A stretch of DNA of 64,000 nucleotides from contig NC_060963.1 of assembly GCF_910589235.1 (NCBI RefSeq), positions 316,501-380,500 of the forward strand. Reading direction: 5' to 3'. Source of the stretch: Vespa crabro (lineage: Eukaryota; Arthropoda; Insecta; Hymenoptera; Vespidae). Each line of letters begins with the position of its first letter. Position 1 is the stretch's first letter. A model generated the notes under the pieces. It saw only the letters and a program-made list of their open reading frames with translations. It did no database searches and was not told the DNA's origin. Below, in pieces: positions 48,807 to 62,800 of this stretch. The translations under genes were made by a program, and so were the position numbers.

Positions 48807-50067
48807 AGAACCGTGTCCGGTGGTGAATGCTGGCAGGGACTACGGTCTTTTCATCGTCGATTAACTTTAACCAATACTCGGCCGGACCATGACAAATCAA
48901 TTACGATAGAAAGTCGCTTTGTAGAATTGCCTCGTCGTATCACTTAAGTGGTGCGCACAAATGTCATTGCACGGCCATTCAAAAATATTGCTTTTGGAGC
49001 AAACGGATCTGCGATAACATCGATGACAGACCTATACCTTTTATCTCGCTTTATTTCTCTTGGTCAGTCGGCGATTTGATTTTAAAGAATCAATATATTG
49101 CTCTCGTTGATCACGATACGCGATCGTTATTGATCTCTATATTTCTTTCTTTTTAGTTACTTTTCTTTTGTTTTTTTTCTTTTTTTTTTTTTAGCCGATT
49201 ATCCGAGCACCGATAAAGATGTAGGGACCTTTTTCATCCGTTCGAATTCATTTCTCGATGTGAAATACGACGAATCATCGCTATTTCGACACTTCCTCTC
49301 GACGAATCGACGAAAGCATTCTCTCCGAGGACAATTACTGGTTGGGGAGGGAGAACGTGGGTCGGTGTACCGATCGAAATCGCGGCACAGATTAATTATC
49401 ATTCTAATCGTATTATCGACCGATTTGTCGAGCAGGGTGTTTTAGTGCGTACGAGTTCGTATCGCCGACACGTAGTACTGTTTTCGTGTATGCACGTGTG
49501 TATGTGCCTTTTTATTTCCAAGTGTACTCGGTGCACTCTGTTGCGTAAACGCATTGCGTCGCGCTCCGCGGGAAGGATTTATGGGTACTCCGTGCTCGTA
49601 CTATACTAATCGCTGGGCGATATTCCACGAATCGAACCGAGGGACGAGGTACGCTCTCTGGTTGTGCTCCGGTCGCGCTTTCAGAGACCTTTGCGATATT
49701 AAGAGGAGGAAAAAAAGTCGACCTGAAACACAGGCCAGGAAACGACGTTTCGTTTCTATCGATCGGCCTCCACGCAACACCACTACGAAGTCCTTCTCCT
49801 CGTTGTCGTCGTTTGCTCGTTAGCTTGTTAAACTTCCGCGAGAAAAATCGACAATTTTATCAACTCCGACGCAGTATATTTCTCTCCGGATCGGCGAACC
49901 CCAACCAGTTAATATTATTCTGTCGTTATACGGAGTGATTCTTACGAGCCGAGCGTTGCTCGATTTCATTCGATCCACTCGACAGGATGTAGGACAAATC
50001 GCGCCTATCTCTCGTCTATCTATCTTTTCAAATACATGGCCGTACAGGTCTCGATTCTGCATCGTAT

Positions 50068-50116
50068 TATATATATATATATATATGTGTATATATATAT
50101 ACAGATATATACATAT
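50068..50116. repeat. Interrupted (TA)n tract
   Basis: TA repeats with TGTG and CAGA interruptions over about 49 bp. Confidence 0.93.
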
Positions 50117-50365
50117 ATTTATTTATTTTCGGTGGTAAACGTGTATCCTTTCGACCTTTTCGATTTTTTATTCGGTAGAATTTAAGGACGGAACGAAAAA
50201 TTGAATTTCTTCGAAGGACCGACAGAACGAACGAATATTATAGTAACGAAATTTGATTGAAAATTCTCACTAGATAAGAGACTTGCGGCGGTTACATATG
50301 TACATACGTACGTATGTATCTACATACATATAGGTACGTGTCGGGCGCAAAAGTCAGCGTGATTT

Positions 50366-50480
50366 CTCAGCATGCGGTATCGAGTCGAGAACACCGACCT
50401 CACCTGATATCACGATCGTTATTATTCACCTCTTACGACACACGGTGTCTACGAGTTACGCTTCGCCTAACGAAAACTAT
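50366..50480. repeat. Diverged duplicate segment, copy C
   Basis: Begins CTCAGCATGCGGTATC, with TCGAGA and ACCT blocks, then CTCTTACGACAC and a TTACG...AACGAAA end. The same words occur in the same order at 51592-51730. By eye the first 35 bases match at about 28 positions. Not coding in either copy. Confidence 0.55.
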
Positions 50481-50904
50481 GAATTTTATCGTTCCGTGGT
50501 TAAGAGTTTGCTCTCTCTCACTCTCTCTCTCTCTTTCTCCTCCTTTCGGGCAGAAAGGAAAAGCGAGAAAAAGGATAAAAAAACGAGGAAAGAAGCTGGG
50601 CTCGTTCCGTGTATCATAATAGTAAATAGAATAATATCTCTATCGTACGGTGACAGAGCAATGAATACAACTCACGCAACTTATCTATACGGCTTCTAGC
50701 GGTAGCCGAAAAAAATGATTACGATATTCGCGTCGCAGAATATCGAGTGTCGAACGGTTTACGTTTCTATAATCGTATTAAAATGCCAACTACGGTGGCA
50801 AGTTAAATTGCGCTGCGACGTAGAAAACGGCACATAAAAGTTTACTTCTTGAAGATTTTCGCAAAAAAATAACGATAGTTGCGTAAGCTTACAACGATAG
50901 CGAT

Positions 50905-50905
50905 A

Positions 50906-50940
<35 letters not shown>

Positions 50941-50951
50941 GACGACGACGA
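50905..50951. repeat. (GAC)n trinucleotide repeat
   Basis: About fifteen GAC units with one GAG variant, lying between the two copies of the duplicated segment. Confidence 0.96.
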
Positions 50952-51591
50952 TCACGACACGTCGAGCAGGTTGGAATGGCAAAGAATAAAAGTTCATAAG
51001 AATACGCGAGCACGCGATAGCATTGCACGTCGGCAAGCAGCATACGTTTTAGTGTCGTGCTAAGGCACCTGTATAGCAGCCGGAATTACTATTATCCTTC
51101 ATTTCATTCCACAACACCGATGCCATGCGTATCGCACGCGAGCACGTGTTGCCTCGCGTGGAAAGCGCGAGCAAAAGTGCGAACGTAAATATGTATAGAC
51201 GATATAGGAGAGATCTCGCATTTAGCTCGTTTCTTTTCGTAACGTTAATAAAGAAGTTGAGTCTTAAGCGCCTTTTTTAAATCCCGCAGCTTCGATATTT
51301 TCGAATGTTAAATTATCGACAGGATAAATATTCGCACTTAATTCATAACGCGTACAGGTAGTTTCTTCGAGTTTTTTCTTGTTAGTTGGGAGAACGATCG
51401 TACACATGTGTACGAGACGGTAACGAGAGCCGGGTGTGAAAGTAAAAGAATAGCGGGGTACGATGAATAAAATTACGATTTATCTTTACCAACTTTGCTG
51501 TGGCACGCATTAGAGGTCGAAGGCGCGCGTACGATGGCGGTCGGTGTAGAAGGCGACGTGTAGAACGCGATGTGGAAAAATTGCATCGTTA

Positions 51592-51730
51592 CTCAGCGTG
51601 CGGTATCATATCGAGAGCAGCAACCTTATATTTTCTCGTCATATTAAAGTACTTGCGCTGCTGCCAGATAGGGACCATTATTCTCTATCTCTTACGACAC
51701 GACATACGGATTACGTATCAGCAACGAAAC
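51592..51730. repeat. Diverged duplicate segment, copy D
   Basis: Partner of 50366-50480 in direct orientation, about 1.2 kb away. The first and second conserved blocks are about 30 bp further apart than in copy C. Confidence 0.55.
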
Positions 51731-51846
51731 GCCGATTCCGGTACAATGCATTAAAGTCTCGCGAATATGGAATACGCAGAAAAATATCTTATTAAGCATA
51801 ATGCCTGGGGTGAACCTTTAACGCTCCATTTCGTGCGCACCCGTGG

Positions 51847-51850
51847 TATA

Positions 51851-51907
<57 letters not shown>

Positions 51908-51916
51908 TACATATAT
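51847..51916. repeat. (TA)n microsatellite
   Basis: About 70 bp of TA with two single-base interruptions. Confidence 0.97.
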
Positions 51917-54900
51917 CTACGGTAGCCTTTTGGAACACCCACTGGATAAGACACAATTTTTTATGAAATTTTATGAAAAAGACTATTTCGTTGGGCAAGC
52001 TTACACTTTTATTCCTACTTTGTTCCTTCTTCTTCGTCGCAGGAGCGATTGTACCGTTGGTACAGATATAGCAGTCATTATTTTGCTTCGTGGTAAAGCC
52101 CACCCGTGGGCCTGACTTTAATGACCAAGTCACCAAGTCGAATCTCGCGAATTATCTGACGATAATTCCTTTTGTTCGAATCAAAACGAATGTAGATCGT
52201 CTCCATCGGCGCGTACCAATTTATTGGTAGGATATATGAAATATGACGTCTTATTAGAGTATTTTAGCGCATTTCGAAGGCGTTGTAGATCGCCTCGAGA
52301 AGATACACGAGGTAAAATGGTTTGCGAATCGATAATTATGATCACATTTCACGGGATCAGTATATTAACGAACGCATCGTTTCTACGGTATTACGAGCGC
52401 GCGTATTCGTGCGTCCGTTAAGATGATCGCGCATTACCGTAGGAGGACCCCCGTCGAGCGAAATGGGTCCTTTCAGGTGGTTTTCGGGGCCGCCAATAAT
52501 GCGAGGGACTTTCGAGAATCAAAGAGCACTGTGTTCTTGCATACTATTCGCACCGGGGCGCATAGGCAGTGCATAATGAGACCGTTCGATGAAATAAATG
52601 GCCGATTACAGAGTCGAATGTTTCTTCGCTCTTGGTTCTTGCGATCGGAGAGACGATAGACGTTTGATAGGGCCGACTCGAATTAAATTCGGTAGACGGC
52701 GCTTCGGTATCGTCGGATCGATCCGCTTATTACGCCTCTTATTTCTTTCGAAATTTTCCATTCTGCATGATATTTCACTTGGTTCAATAACGTTACACGT
52801 AATACCTATGTAAGATAACTTGCGAGTATCGCGTTGATTGGTTCAACGTTTATTACTATCATAATAATAACCTTTTTCAACAAATTTCTTTGTTATTTCG
52901 CCTCTCGTACGGATTGTGTATTCAATATTTACTTTCACGTCGTATTAAGGGGATTAAACATTCACCTTGTATCAACTTTGTGCGATATAATCGCTCGCGT
53001 TATTGCGTATTAACTCGAAAGAAGTTAGTTGGAGGGACGTTAACTAACTGGTTCTGCAGGAAGAATCGATAATATCGGATGGGTTTGGTGCGAAAGGGAC
53101 GAAATGATATCTGGGTGGACGTTCTCGTAAATCAGAAACTGGATTGAACTGGGACGCAATTAACCAGCAAGATAACTACGATATAGGAAATCTTCGTGTT
53201 TCACCCACACTATTCTTCGAAAGCTACTAGCATTACGCTTACTCGATTAGACTTTAGAAGAGCAAAAGGTATTGCTGTTTCAAGCGCTAATTTCATTGCG
53301 AGTGCATTGAACGTTGTCGATCATTTTTTAATAATTTATCACAAATATTCTCTCTCTCTCTCTCTTTGCTCGTAGAATCGATCGCATGGCCGTGCTCATA
53401 ATCTGCGACGATATAGCTTCATGAGAATGTAATTACGAGAAGGGAGAGGGAATCGATAAAAATCAAAGGAGGAAAATCAAAGTGCGATTAATTAGCACGA
53501 TGACAGTTAACGGGGAATCATTAGCTCGTGCGAGGATTATCAACTGCGAGCGTGAAATATCGCTATTAATACAGCTGTAAATCATTGCACCTTGTCCCAT
53601 TCCGAAGACTGCAAATGAGCAAAAGGTATTCCCGTACACGATGCACGGGAATATAAAAGGTGCTTCCAATAGAAAGTTATGAAATTCTTGGAGGTTCGTC
53701 GATAATTTTTCTTAATTTTCATCGCGCGTAGCTAACGGCCGAGCTAACGAGCACGGAGCAATTATTTAAAATGACATTCGCGCGTCTCGTAGGTCTCGTC
53801 GTTCGGTACAATAATTTATTTAATAAGACAATAAGCAATAATCGACGGGCGCTCGATTGGATCTGGAAGATTGCAGGCGAGGAATTTGGATTAGGTGAGG
53901 CACTTGAGCATTCGAGACGACATCCTGAACCGTCCGGCGGCATCCATAGTCGTGCACGTGGATCGCACGTACGTAAGTACGCGAGTACACTCATCCATGG
54001 GCGGAGATATCGATATTTCGAATTTTCGAAAGATCTTTCGAAAGATTTCTAAAGGACCTAACAAAAACGATCATAGACGTATATGTTCAATGAGTTCGTG
54101 ACACAGTCATTATCGTATTATGAACGTCAGAGTGATTCTATGATAGATTACTTGGCATCGTATGTCTTTCTCATAGCTTTTACGAGCTCGCTTCGTAATG
54201 GAACGTCAGAATTGCGGGTATCTCGTAAATCATTCTCGTAAATATCGTTTCTCGAAAGGATTTTATCAATTCCCTTTTCATAAATTTTCCATGTACTATG
54301 AAAAGCTTACTAGCTAGGCTAACGTTTAGCTTTAGCAGTATTTAGGTGCGTCTTGCCGTATCGATCTTCGGCGTATTAAACGACGGATGGCGAATTTACG
54401 ATGTTCGAAAGTAGCTCGAGGTTCACCGTAGTCGCCGCCCATGGAGTCCACTGATCAGCGCGGCAGCCTAATGATCGGTGCACCCAACGATCGCTAGATA
54501 CACGGTTATACGCACGTATACCATAGCGGCGTCCATAGTCGAGCGGACCCACCTACTGTCCGCTTCCTTCGTCCTGGAATTATTTTCATACTTTCACGTA
54601 AAGTGATTGTTTGGCTCGGGCCACCGGGGTCTGCTCCCTCGAGCATGAACGCTCTGGTAATTAAATTTATATCGTATCGACGTTAGCTCTCGTCGTTACA
54701 CATCGAACAGAAACCACCACCATCCGGGTACCGATGTATCGTCGAACATTACCTCGGTTTTTGTCGTCGACGGAAAAACTCTCCTGCCTCGCGAAATTAT
54801 GAATATTCTCGGCGATAGATTTTACTTTAATACCCTCGATGAATTTCTCGATGAATTTCTCGATGAATTTCTCGATGAATTTCTCGATGAATTTTTCGCA

Positions 54901-57900
54901 TCGAGCGAAACTTTCTTGCGTCGTTCGAGTTCGAATACATCTACGCATAAATTATTCCCCCCATAGCTTCGAAAATGTAATTAGATTAGAATATCAGATT
55001 CATAAATCTTTAAACATTTTAACGATAAGTTGCTCGTAAAAGAGCCGATGCGAAAAATTAATTACCTATAAAAGGCGTTATGTACGATACCATTCGTGAC
55101 TTCGATATCGTGCCTGGGGAAGCAGGAGCGGAAAGGACGATCAACAAGGCTCAACGATTGACAAGGCTCGGCCGAAAGATGACGAAGTCAGAACGGAGAA
55201 TTTATGAATATCGCCGATCTGTGCCAGTCGATACTCTGTAACAATCGCGTGATATCGCGTTTAATACTGCATATTTGCGTTTAATAGCTCGATTGGAAGG
55301 CTCTCCCAATGGATAAAAAGAAAAAACGCCGACGGAACAAAGAAAGTCCTTTCGCGCGTTAACTCGCTCAAGGTAGTTACTTCGTCGTGCAGTCGCGTGT
55401 AATGTCCTCGAAAGGAGCAGCCTGAAAAATCTCAGGGTAAACTATCAGAGCCTGCGTGCGATAATTATAACGAGAATTGTAACTGATTTATCTTTCTGCA
55501 GAAAAAATATCCAGCAGCAATGAGTGCAAACGAGAACAGTGCCAACAATGGACAAGATGCCAGTATAATACGTTGCTCGTATTATGCCTGTAGAGAATCG
55601 AGGTTTCACGGCTAAGTGAATTCGAAAAATGATCTGTTTCCTCGAGTTCGTGCGACTCGCGGCTCGTCAAAATTGAAAAATTCAATCTCCTTCTCTCGTT
55701 TAGGTATATAACGCCGAACGGTGTAAATCTATCGGTGTTGTTGTATCTCCGCGACTTTATCAGTCGGCATTAGAGAGAACTGGATACGTTCGGGGGCGTC
55801 GCCTTTAAAAAGGCTTCACTCGCGGACCATTGTAAAACCTGTCGGTATATTATTTCATAAAGCTTAGATATACAGATACCTAGAACGGAACGAAATTATA
55901 CCGTAGGCAAATCGCTGTTTAACGAATACCCTGTTATTTATGCCTCTTTAATTCCCATCTAGAGCAGGAAAACGATTTCTTTTGCCCTTCGTATCTCCGC
56001 GTTGTGTATTTTATTTTCGTCGTTCGTAAAAAAATTTTACTGGTTTGCGTAAGCTATTTCGAGAGCTGAAACGTCGATGGTGCGCCCGATAAGTACGAAC
56101 AAGCTACGCGTATCTTCTTGCTGTTATTCGAGCAACGAGGAGAAAGGTAAAAGAAAGGAAGGAGAAGAGTGGTTAATCGTTAATTAAGTATTTTAAACGT
56201 ATAAGCATGTTTATTATGATAGACGTTCGCAGGAAGCGCGTCGTTACTCGATCGGATACGCCCTAAAAACGCATGGAAAGCATACGTTACGCTCGAACGT
56301 TCACCGTCGCGCGTCCTGGATATACACATAATTTAAACCAATAGAACGAGATCGCACACTTTCTATGCTGATCGACGGTGAAAGCAGTAACACGCAATTT
56401 TAATAGTTTACCTACCTCGATACGAATCGATGCGAATGTAAACAAACAAGGCCGTCTTATCGTCCCGTTATCTCCATTGATACGTCCTAACACGAAATTT
56501 CATGCTGCTCTAAATATCATTTAATTTCACCTCTCTCGGCCAACGCCGTGCACAACAAAGTGCATGTTCCTTTGCTTTTTTTCCTTCCGGAATCGCATTC
56601 TGTCCTAATGAAAGCGTCCAAATATCTTTATTTCAAGATGAGCCATTTCAATTGGCCCTTTCAACATATCCGATGTTCCAACAACGATATAACTCGTGCG
56701 ATAAGTTTTGCGTGCCGACGAACGACAGATTACAATCGGGTCATATTTATCCGAGCTCTTAGCGCAAGATTATGCCCATGTATAGCCGCCGGAAGTGGTT
56801 ATGGCTATGAAGAGGGAGTAAAATTCTCGCACGAGAACTCATATGCTTGGAGCGTGTAAATCACTTACTTACTTATTATGCCTTAGAAGGTGATATGGAT
56901 TATCTGAAAAGTCGATCGACGGAATCGAACGTAGGCAATGTTCATGGACGTGCGAAAATTCAAAGTCGAATGAGATAATTCATCGAAGGAGGAAGATTTC
57001 GTGTTCGAGTTTGCGAAAGATTTATATTCCTGCAATTCGATTAAGGAAGTCATTTTCACTTTAACGAGAAATATTTGTGGTAGACAGGATATATGTATGT
57101 ACGAAGACATAAAATCAAAATTCGATCTCTCTTTCGTAGTAGCTTCGCACGGCTGGAACGTCGAGTTCGATTGAGAGATTCGCGGTACGGCGCGGTATCA
57201 TCTCATTGTTCCTGCACCCTCGTAAAGTTCATTTTACGCAGGAGGAAGTGTCTCGGTTATAACGCGCTTAAGAGCAAACTGGAACAGGTTGAGTTTAATG
57301 CTTGCCGCTGGCGGTAGGAATCGAATGAAATGCCATTTGGGCTTGGCGCGGCTTCGTCGAGTACTGAATCTTCTCGACGCCCACCACGTGTCGTCGATGC
57401 GTTCCCGGTCTCTTCCGTACCGATGCCCACGAGTGCAAGCCAGTTTGGTGTCCTCGTAAGTTATTGCTAGATTTATTAATCAAATAAGAAAATAAGCTTG
57501 GGAAATGTTCGAGAGAACATGGAAAAGCATAGTGGGTCCTGCGGTAATGATTAATCGATTCGAAGAAAATTATTAACGCGGATTCGTGCGTGGGCGTGAC
57601 TCGTGACTCGGAAGATACGAGCTCTCTATGTTAATTTTCTGATCGCATATTGCGTACACGCAAACGTCGGCGAGCATATAAAGACTGACGGTCAATTTCC
57701 AGTGTAACTGTAGCACTCGTTGTGTAACTGACCCTTAACCGTAGCGCCGTTTACACGTTCGCAACACGAGACTAGGAGCTAAGGGGAAAAGGGAGAGCGT
57801 TGCGAATGGAGAGTAGAATTGAGCTGCGTGCGGGACGGTCTGCCCGCGTATACCGGAGTCATATCCGGATCGATATACACGGCGATCTCTTTAAAGAGGA

Positions 57901-58065
57901 TAGAAAGAGAGGGATAAACGCATCGGTGGCTTATCTAAATTTTACACTTGATTGGTCCGAGATAAGAGAAGAGTTACAAGGATCGATTATATCTTCGATA
58001 TCGGATCGTTGTCAATTTTTACGCGCACATTTACGGACTTTTACCTCCAGGCGAAGATATTCGCA
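51917..58065. other. Non-coding stretch
   Basis: No supported gene. Includes a short CT run near 53349 and the 12-bp minisatellite at 54835-54894. Frames of 60-100 codons show no family resemblance. Confidence 0.6.
54835..54894. repeat. 12-bp minisatellite, five copies
   Basis: Five perfect copies of CTCGATGAATTT in tandem. The unit is a multiple of three and stop-free in some frames, so both strands show short repetitive frames (NFSM on plus, KFIE on minus). These are most likely fortuitous. Confidence 0.97.
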
Positions 58066-58067
58066 TA

Positions 58068-58120
<53 letters not shown>
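58066..58120. repeat. (AAT)n trinucleotide repeat
   Basis: About eighteen AAT units ending in AACAAC. Confidence 0.97.
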
Positions 58121-58123
<3 letters not shown>

Positions 58124-58378
58124 CAAGAAAAAGAAGGAAAGGAAAAATTGTCTCGCTCGATTAGATGTTGAAAATCGAGTTACGCCGAGGCATCGTATAA
58201 GTCTAATATGAGCTGGCGATGAGGTGGCGAGACGTCTCTCGGGCACGAGAGAGGAGCAAGACAAATTGTCGGCGCACGATCCCATCGGCTTGGAGATCGA
58301 GATCGCGATCGTGACGTGGCGCGCGGACCACGCGGCCAACGACGTTTGTAAATCAATTAAGGCTGCGGCGCAAGGGCA

Positions 58379-58392
58379 GAGGCGATCGCCTC
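58379..58392. promoter_or_regulatory. 14-bp perfect palindrome flanked by TTAATTAAG
   Basis: GAGGCGATCGCCTC is fully self-complementary. It lies between CAATTAAG (left) and GTTAATTAAG (right) in an otherwise G+C-rich stretch, a plausible compact regulatory element. No factor is assigned. Confidence 0.3.
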
Positions 58393-59767
58393 GGCGTTAA
58401 TTAAGTACCTACCGGCAGCGGACCTGTCGAACTGTCCTCTAATTTCGTGCCTGCCTCTCCTCTAACGACGATAATAAAGACCACGGCGCGTCTTGGTTAA
58501 GCGAGCTTTCTTCGTCTTCCTCTCGGCTCCTTCTCCTTCCTTTCGCACATGCCTCTTCCTCAACATCACCGTGAGCACCGCGTGATACAACGAGCTAATT
58601 TCGTTGTCGCCTTACGATTCTATGTGCCTCCTGAATTTGTCCACGTTGGCATACGTCTCTGTCTAAGAACGTTAAATAAGTAACATAAGGGGAATAACGG
58701 TACGTGTAATTTTAGTATAGTTTTTTTTATTGCCTCGATTTATATTTCAAGAATATTGGTCGAGAATTTTATTGATATAGCAATGGGACTTTTTCTTTCA
58801 TTTGTTTGCAAGAATTTAAATCATTCAACGGACAAGCTGGAATTGAGGTATACGGTATCTAGCGTGAATTACGATCTTATCGGGATAGAAAAATAAAGGC
58901 AAAAGGAAAGTTGACTTTTGCGATCGTTAATTTTGACAGTGGGTTCATACGAAACGTATAGCGGCCGTATATCTTCTCGTTCACGGAGAATTGACGAGTG
59001 ACTTCGTAACTACCGTTAATCTTAGTAAAGAAGGACAAGCGTTGGACGTAGCTCGGTACTTAGTCTCGGGGTAATCGTATTGGGGTCTGAGAAAGCGCCT
59101 GTTATTTCTCTCTAATCCACCTGTAGCAACCCAACGTATCCGATATAGCAGTCCAGGCTCGATTCTCCACCTTCGACCTCCATTATACGCGACGAGAGTG
59201 CTGGACGTTAAATCACGTTCGATAGAAAGGAAAACCGAGGAGGTCCTTTTCGTCTCTCCGTCTACGAACTGGATCGGAACTGTTTATCTTTTTGCAATTA
59301 ACTCTGAAATAGCGGATTGGCAAATAGGCAGGAACAAATTTTCCACGTCGAGATTAATCTCGCGAGGATCGATTAAAGAAACGGTGAAAGTGGAAGACAG
59401 TCGAGTTCCTTCGGAGAAACATTTTCAGAACGATATCGTGCTTTCCTTGTATTGTAATCCACGGGGAAGCTCGCTAATGGACAATCGAGTTTTTCTCCAG
59501 CATCTGGCGAGCCACGAATAATATACTATACGGAGTTTAGTTATACGTCGATCAATCATGAGCGAATTCACGATTACGAAAGTCGAGCTGGAACACACGC
59601 CGCGAAACGAGCGCGCATGACCCTCGTAAAATTCAAACAATCGGTCGTATTATCTCCTAGTCCCGCCATAATGCCCGACATAGTCGCTCCGAGTTATACC
59701 AGAATGCGAGTAAAACGATCTGGAGCGCGAGGACGGTTTTCCATACGGATCTCCCTAACTAAAGGAT

Positions 59768-59769
<2 letters not shown>

Positions 59770-59835
<66 letters not shown>
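59770..59835. repeat. (GA)n microsatellite
   Basis: A pure GA run of about 66 bp, the longest dinucleotide GA tract in the window, ending in GCGCGCGAGCGAG. Confidence 0.97.
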
Positions 59836-59839
<4 letters not shown>

Positions 59840-62800
59840 CGAGCGAGAGACTTCTTTCTTTTCACGAGATGCGTTTGAATTACGCGACCACCGCCCTACT
59901 AATATCGCGGAAAATACGACGGTTTCCTCGCGCACGATTCTTCTCGAGTTACTCGGACCTGATCGTAAGCTCCGAATCTTTTTCCAGACATTTCGAGGCG
60001 ATATTTCACCTCGATATTTCCAACGACCGTTAAAGTTTAAACATACATGTACATATATGTATATGTCGGTACGCGCCTATATAGTTTACTTTTGCGTTAC
60101 ACCGTACGAGCGAGCAATAATTATTGTTGCAATTAAGTATTTCAGGTGAAACGAGCGACGTGCTTTATTGCCGCTTCGGTCGATATTTTTCTTCGATATT
60201 AGCGCACGACGCACTGCGCGTTCTCCGCTCGGAGGATCGTATATCACCCACTATGGTTCTCGGTGTTGAAACATGTAATTAAGAACTCGCGCGAATATGG
60301 TGGCCTGCCACTCGCACTATATCGCCAACTTATTAGGGTGCTCGACGCGGCATTGTGCGTTCTACGTCGGCCGATACAATGGGTACGTTCACGTGCGCCG
60401 TCGCTTCGTTATGCGGGTCAATGCGCTAATAACGTTAATATTACGACACAAAACTTATTTATGTTCGTCGAGTGGAGGAGGAGATGTTAAACGGCTAAAG
60501 GGCCATTGTCACTTTTCTTACTTACGTAAAAGTGCTTTCTCGGCGGAGATTCTCCTCCGAGGTAATTGACCTCTAACGAGGTATTACCCACTAATTGATC
60601 CATTTTCGTATCGCGGTCGAAGGTAACGGAGCATAACGGAACGTAATATTGACTATTTCTAATATTTTACAATTAGACTAGACCTTAAATGTCCCTTCGT
60701 TTTAATATACACGGATGTACGGTATTATGAGACGTAAAACGTTCCATTCCATTCGGATAAATTCGTTTTGGTATCATCGATGACTCTACGCTTAGACGCC
60801 TCAGAACGAAACGATGCGAACCGATCGTCTGTTCGCGACAGTGACGAATTAAATCTACCCTTGGATAGAGATCCATGTGCGTGGGAGTGAAACACATTAG
60901 AAAATAATCGAGCGTCGTCCGATCGTGCTGGCACGTGAAAATTTCCACGGTTACGTTGCACCCTTCGTGCTGCTTCTTCTTCTTCTTCTTTTTCACGAGT
61001 AATTATTAAACATAGTAAACGCCTGATTCTTCTACGATATATTATTAGATATAATCCAAGGGTCTATTTTTAACAAGTATTACATTAGGATATTTATATT
61101 AACAGATCGTATCTCTCGGTCGAGTATGGTACTCGTAATATTTCGCTCTAAATGCAAAATAACAGAGTTGCATCAGGCTCTCTAATATTCGCCGAGAAGT
61201 AATCATCGTATTTCGTGGCGAGGTAAGAAGGCAAAGTAGAGCGGCGAAGTAGTGAATTTCCGAGCTAAATATCTACGTTGAAGCTGCCTCGTTATTCGTT
61301 ACTTCTTCACGCTGAAGGAAGTAATGAAGAGCAAGGATGCGAGGCACTGTTTCGCAGATGGGATCCTTTCGCAAACTCTACGAGGCGCAATTTCCGCATC
61401 GAGCACGATCAATCATCGGGCATCTCGTGGAAAAGAAGACCAGTGCGGTCTTCAATTACTGATCGGTCCGAATCATTCACGCGTCATTAGCACATCGCGG
61501 CTGTCCGCTCTAATTAATTGTCCTACGTCAAGATCTCATCGCGCAGATTTCTACTTCTTTGCTTTCGTTTCGTTCCTTAACAAGTCTTCGCGATGAAACG
61601 ATAGATATATGTAGCTTGTAATATTATCTATCTATCCTATGATCTCGCAGATTTCGAACGATAGAAAGAAACGCTATAATTGTAGCTTTTACTACGATAA
61701 TAGTAATCAATTTCATAAGAGATCGTTTCTTGTAATTGCAGATAACGTCTTTTCGTTCGAGCTCTTTCAAATATTCCACAATTAGCCATTAATATCAATT
61801 TCATTCCAATCGTGTTCTTGGAAAGCACCTTATCCATCCCACATAATTGTACGCCCAATTCCATTTACCTTTATTACAAGACTCTCTCTCTCTCTCTCTC
61901 TCTCGGTCAATTTCGTCCAATCAAAATAGATACGGGTTTACCACGATATTTATCTATTTCTCTCTCCGATGTCCGCCGTTGAATTTAGTCGTCCATGGAC
62001 CACACCTGGGATCATGCGGGTCGATCCTGCAGCGACATATCATGCTTAACAAATTAATTTGTCTATCGGCCCACAGGTAAGGATGCAGGTAGTATTTAAG
62101 CTCGAATGTCCGATCGTTCGTATTCGAATTTTGTTATAAACCGAAAGAACTAGTCATCTCGTGGGAAATAGAAACAGACGGCGAATGTTTGGGAATAAAT
62201 TTCGACGGGATAATATTAATTCGAATATATAGTAAGAATCGTTTGCAAAGCGATTCATTACTTTTATTTCTTTTTTCTTTTTATTATTATCATAGGATGC
62301 TATTATAAACGATGCAAATCAAAACGCAAAATAATAATAACAATTAGTAAACTCATGTTCCCATACGTGAAAGCCTGCAATAGATCGATAAGATTTAGTG
62401 AAAGATCTCGTGCAAGGCCTCCACACCCTTGCAAACAGGAGCAGGCAGCTTCGAGCAATGTGGGCCATAGAACGATAGGGAAGAGGAGAGTTGGAAAGAA
62501 AAAAGGGTCCTGCCAGCAATATGCCTCGTGCCAATATTATCGGTCTTCTCCTCCGACCCGCGATCCTAACGAAGGTACACCAACTTTCATGATGCACCAG
62601 TCCCACGCTCGTAAAGTCACGTGCCACTCTCAGAACCTGCATCGTGCACCAGTAGTCCGTGTGATTCTTCGTAAAGCTCGTTCACCACCCTTCTTTGGCA
62701 TATCCACCCTTCGATTCCACCTATTTATTTCATCCCCGTCTACTTCAAACTATTACTAATGCTGCCATCAACGTCTGCTGGTAGAATAATGCATCATTCT

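Larger units (their letters stand above)
43514..50067. other. Non-coding stretch
   Basis: No supported gene. GA/CT tracts at 44865-44886, 48255-48271 and 48756-48802, a poly(T) tract near 46343, and AT-core patches at 44695-44830, 45240-45300 and 48360-48440. The 147-codon minus frame at 48457-48900 runs through the CT tract and is an artefact. Confidence 0.6.

Noticed and set aside
54835..54894. CRISPR-like direct repeats
   Set aside because: Copies are contiguous with no spacers, in an animal genome; it is a minisatellite.
56905..56945. GGAATCGAACG resembling a minus-strand tRNA B box
   Set aside because: The T-stem pairing fails and no cloverleaf can be drawn.
62355..62759. 134-codon plus-strand frame
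   Set aside because: Basic, proline/serine-rich random composition with no motif; typical length for chance in CpG-rich DNA.
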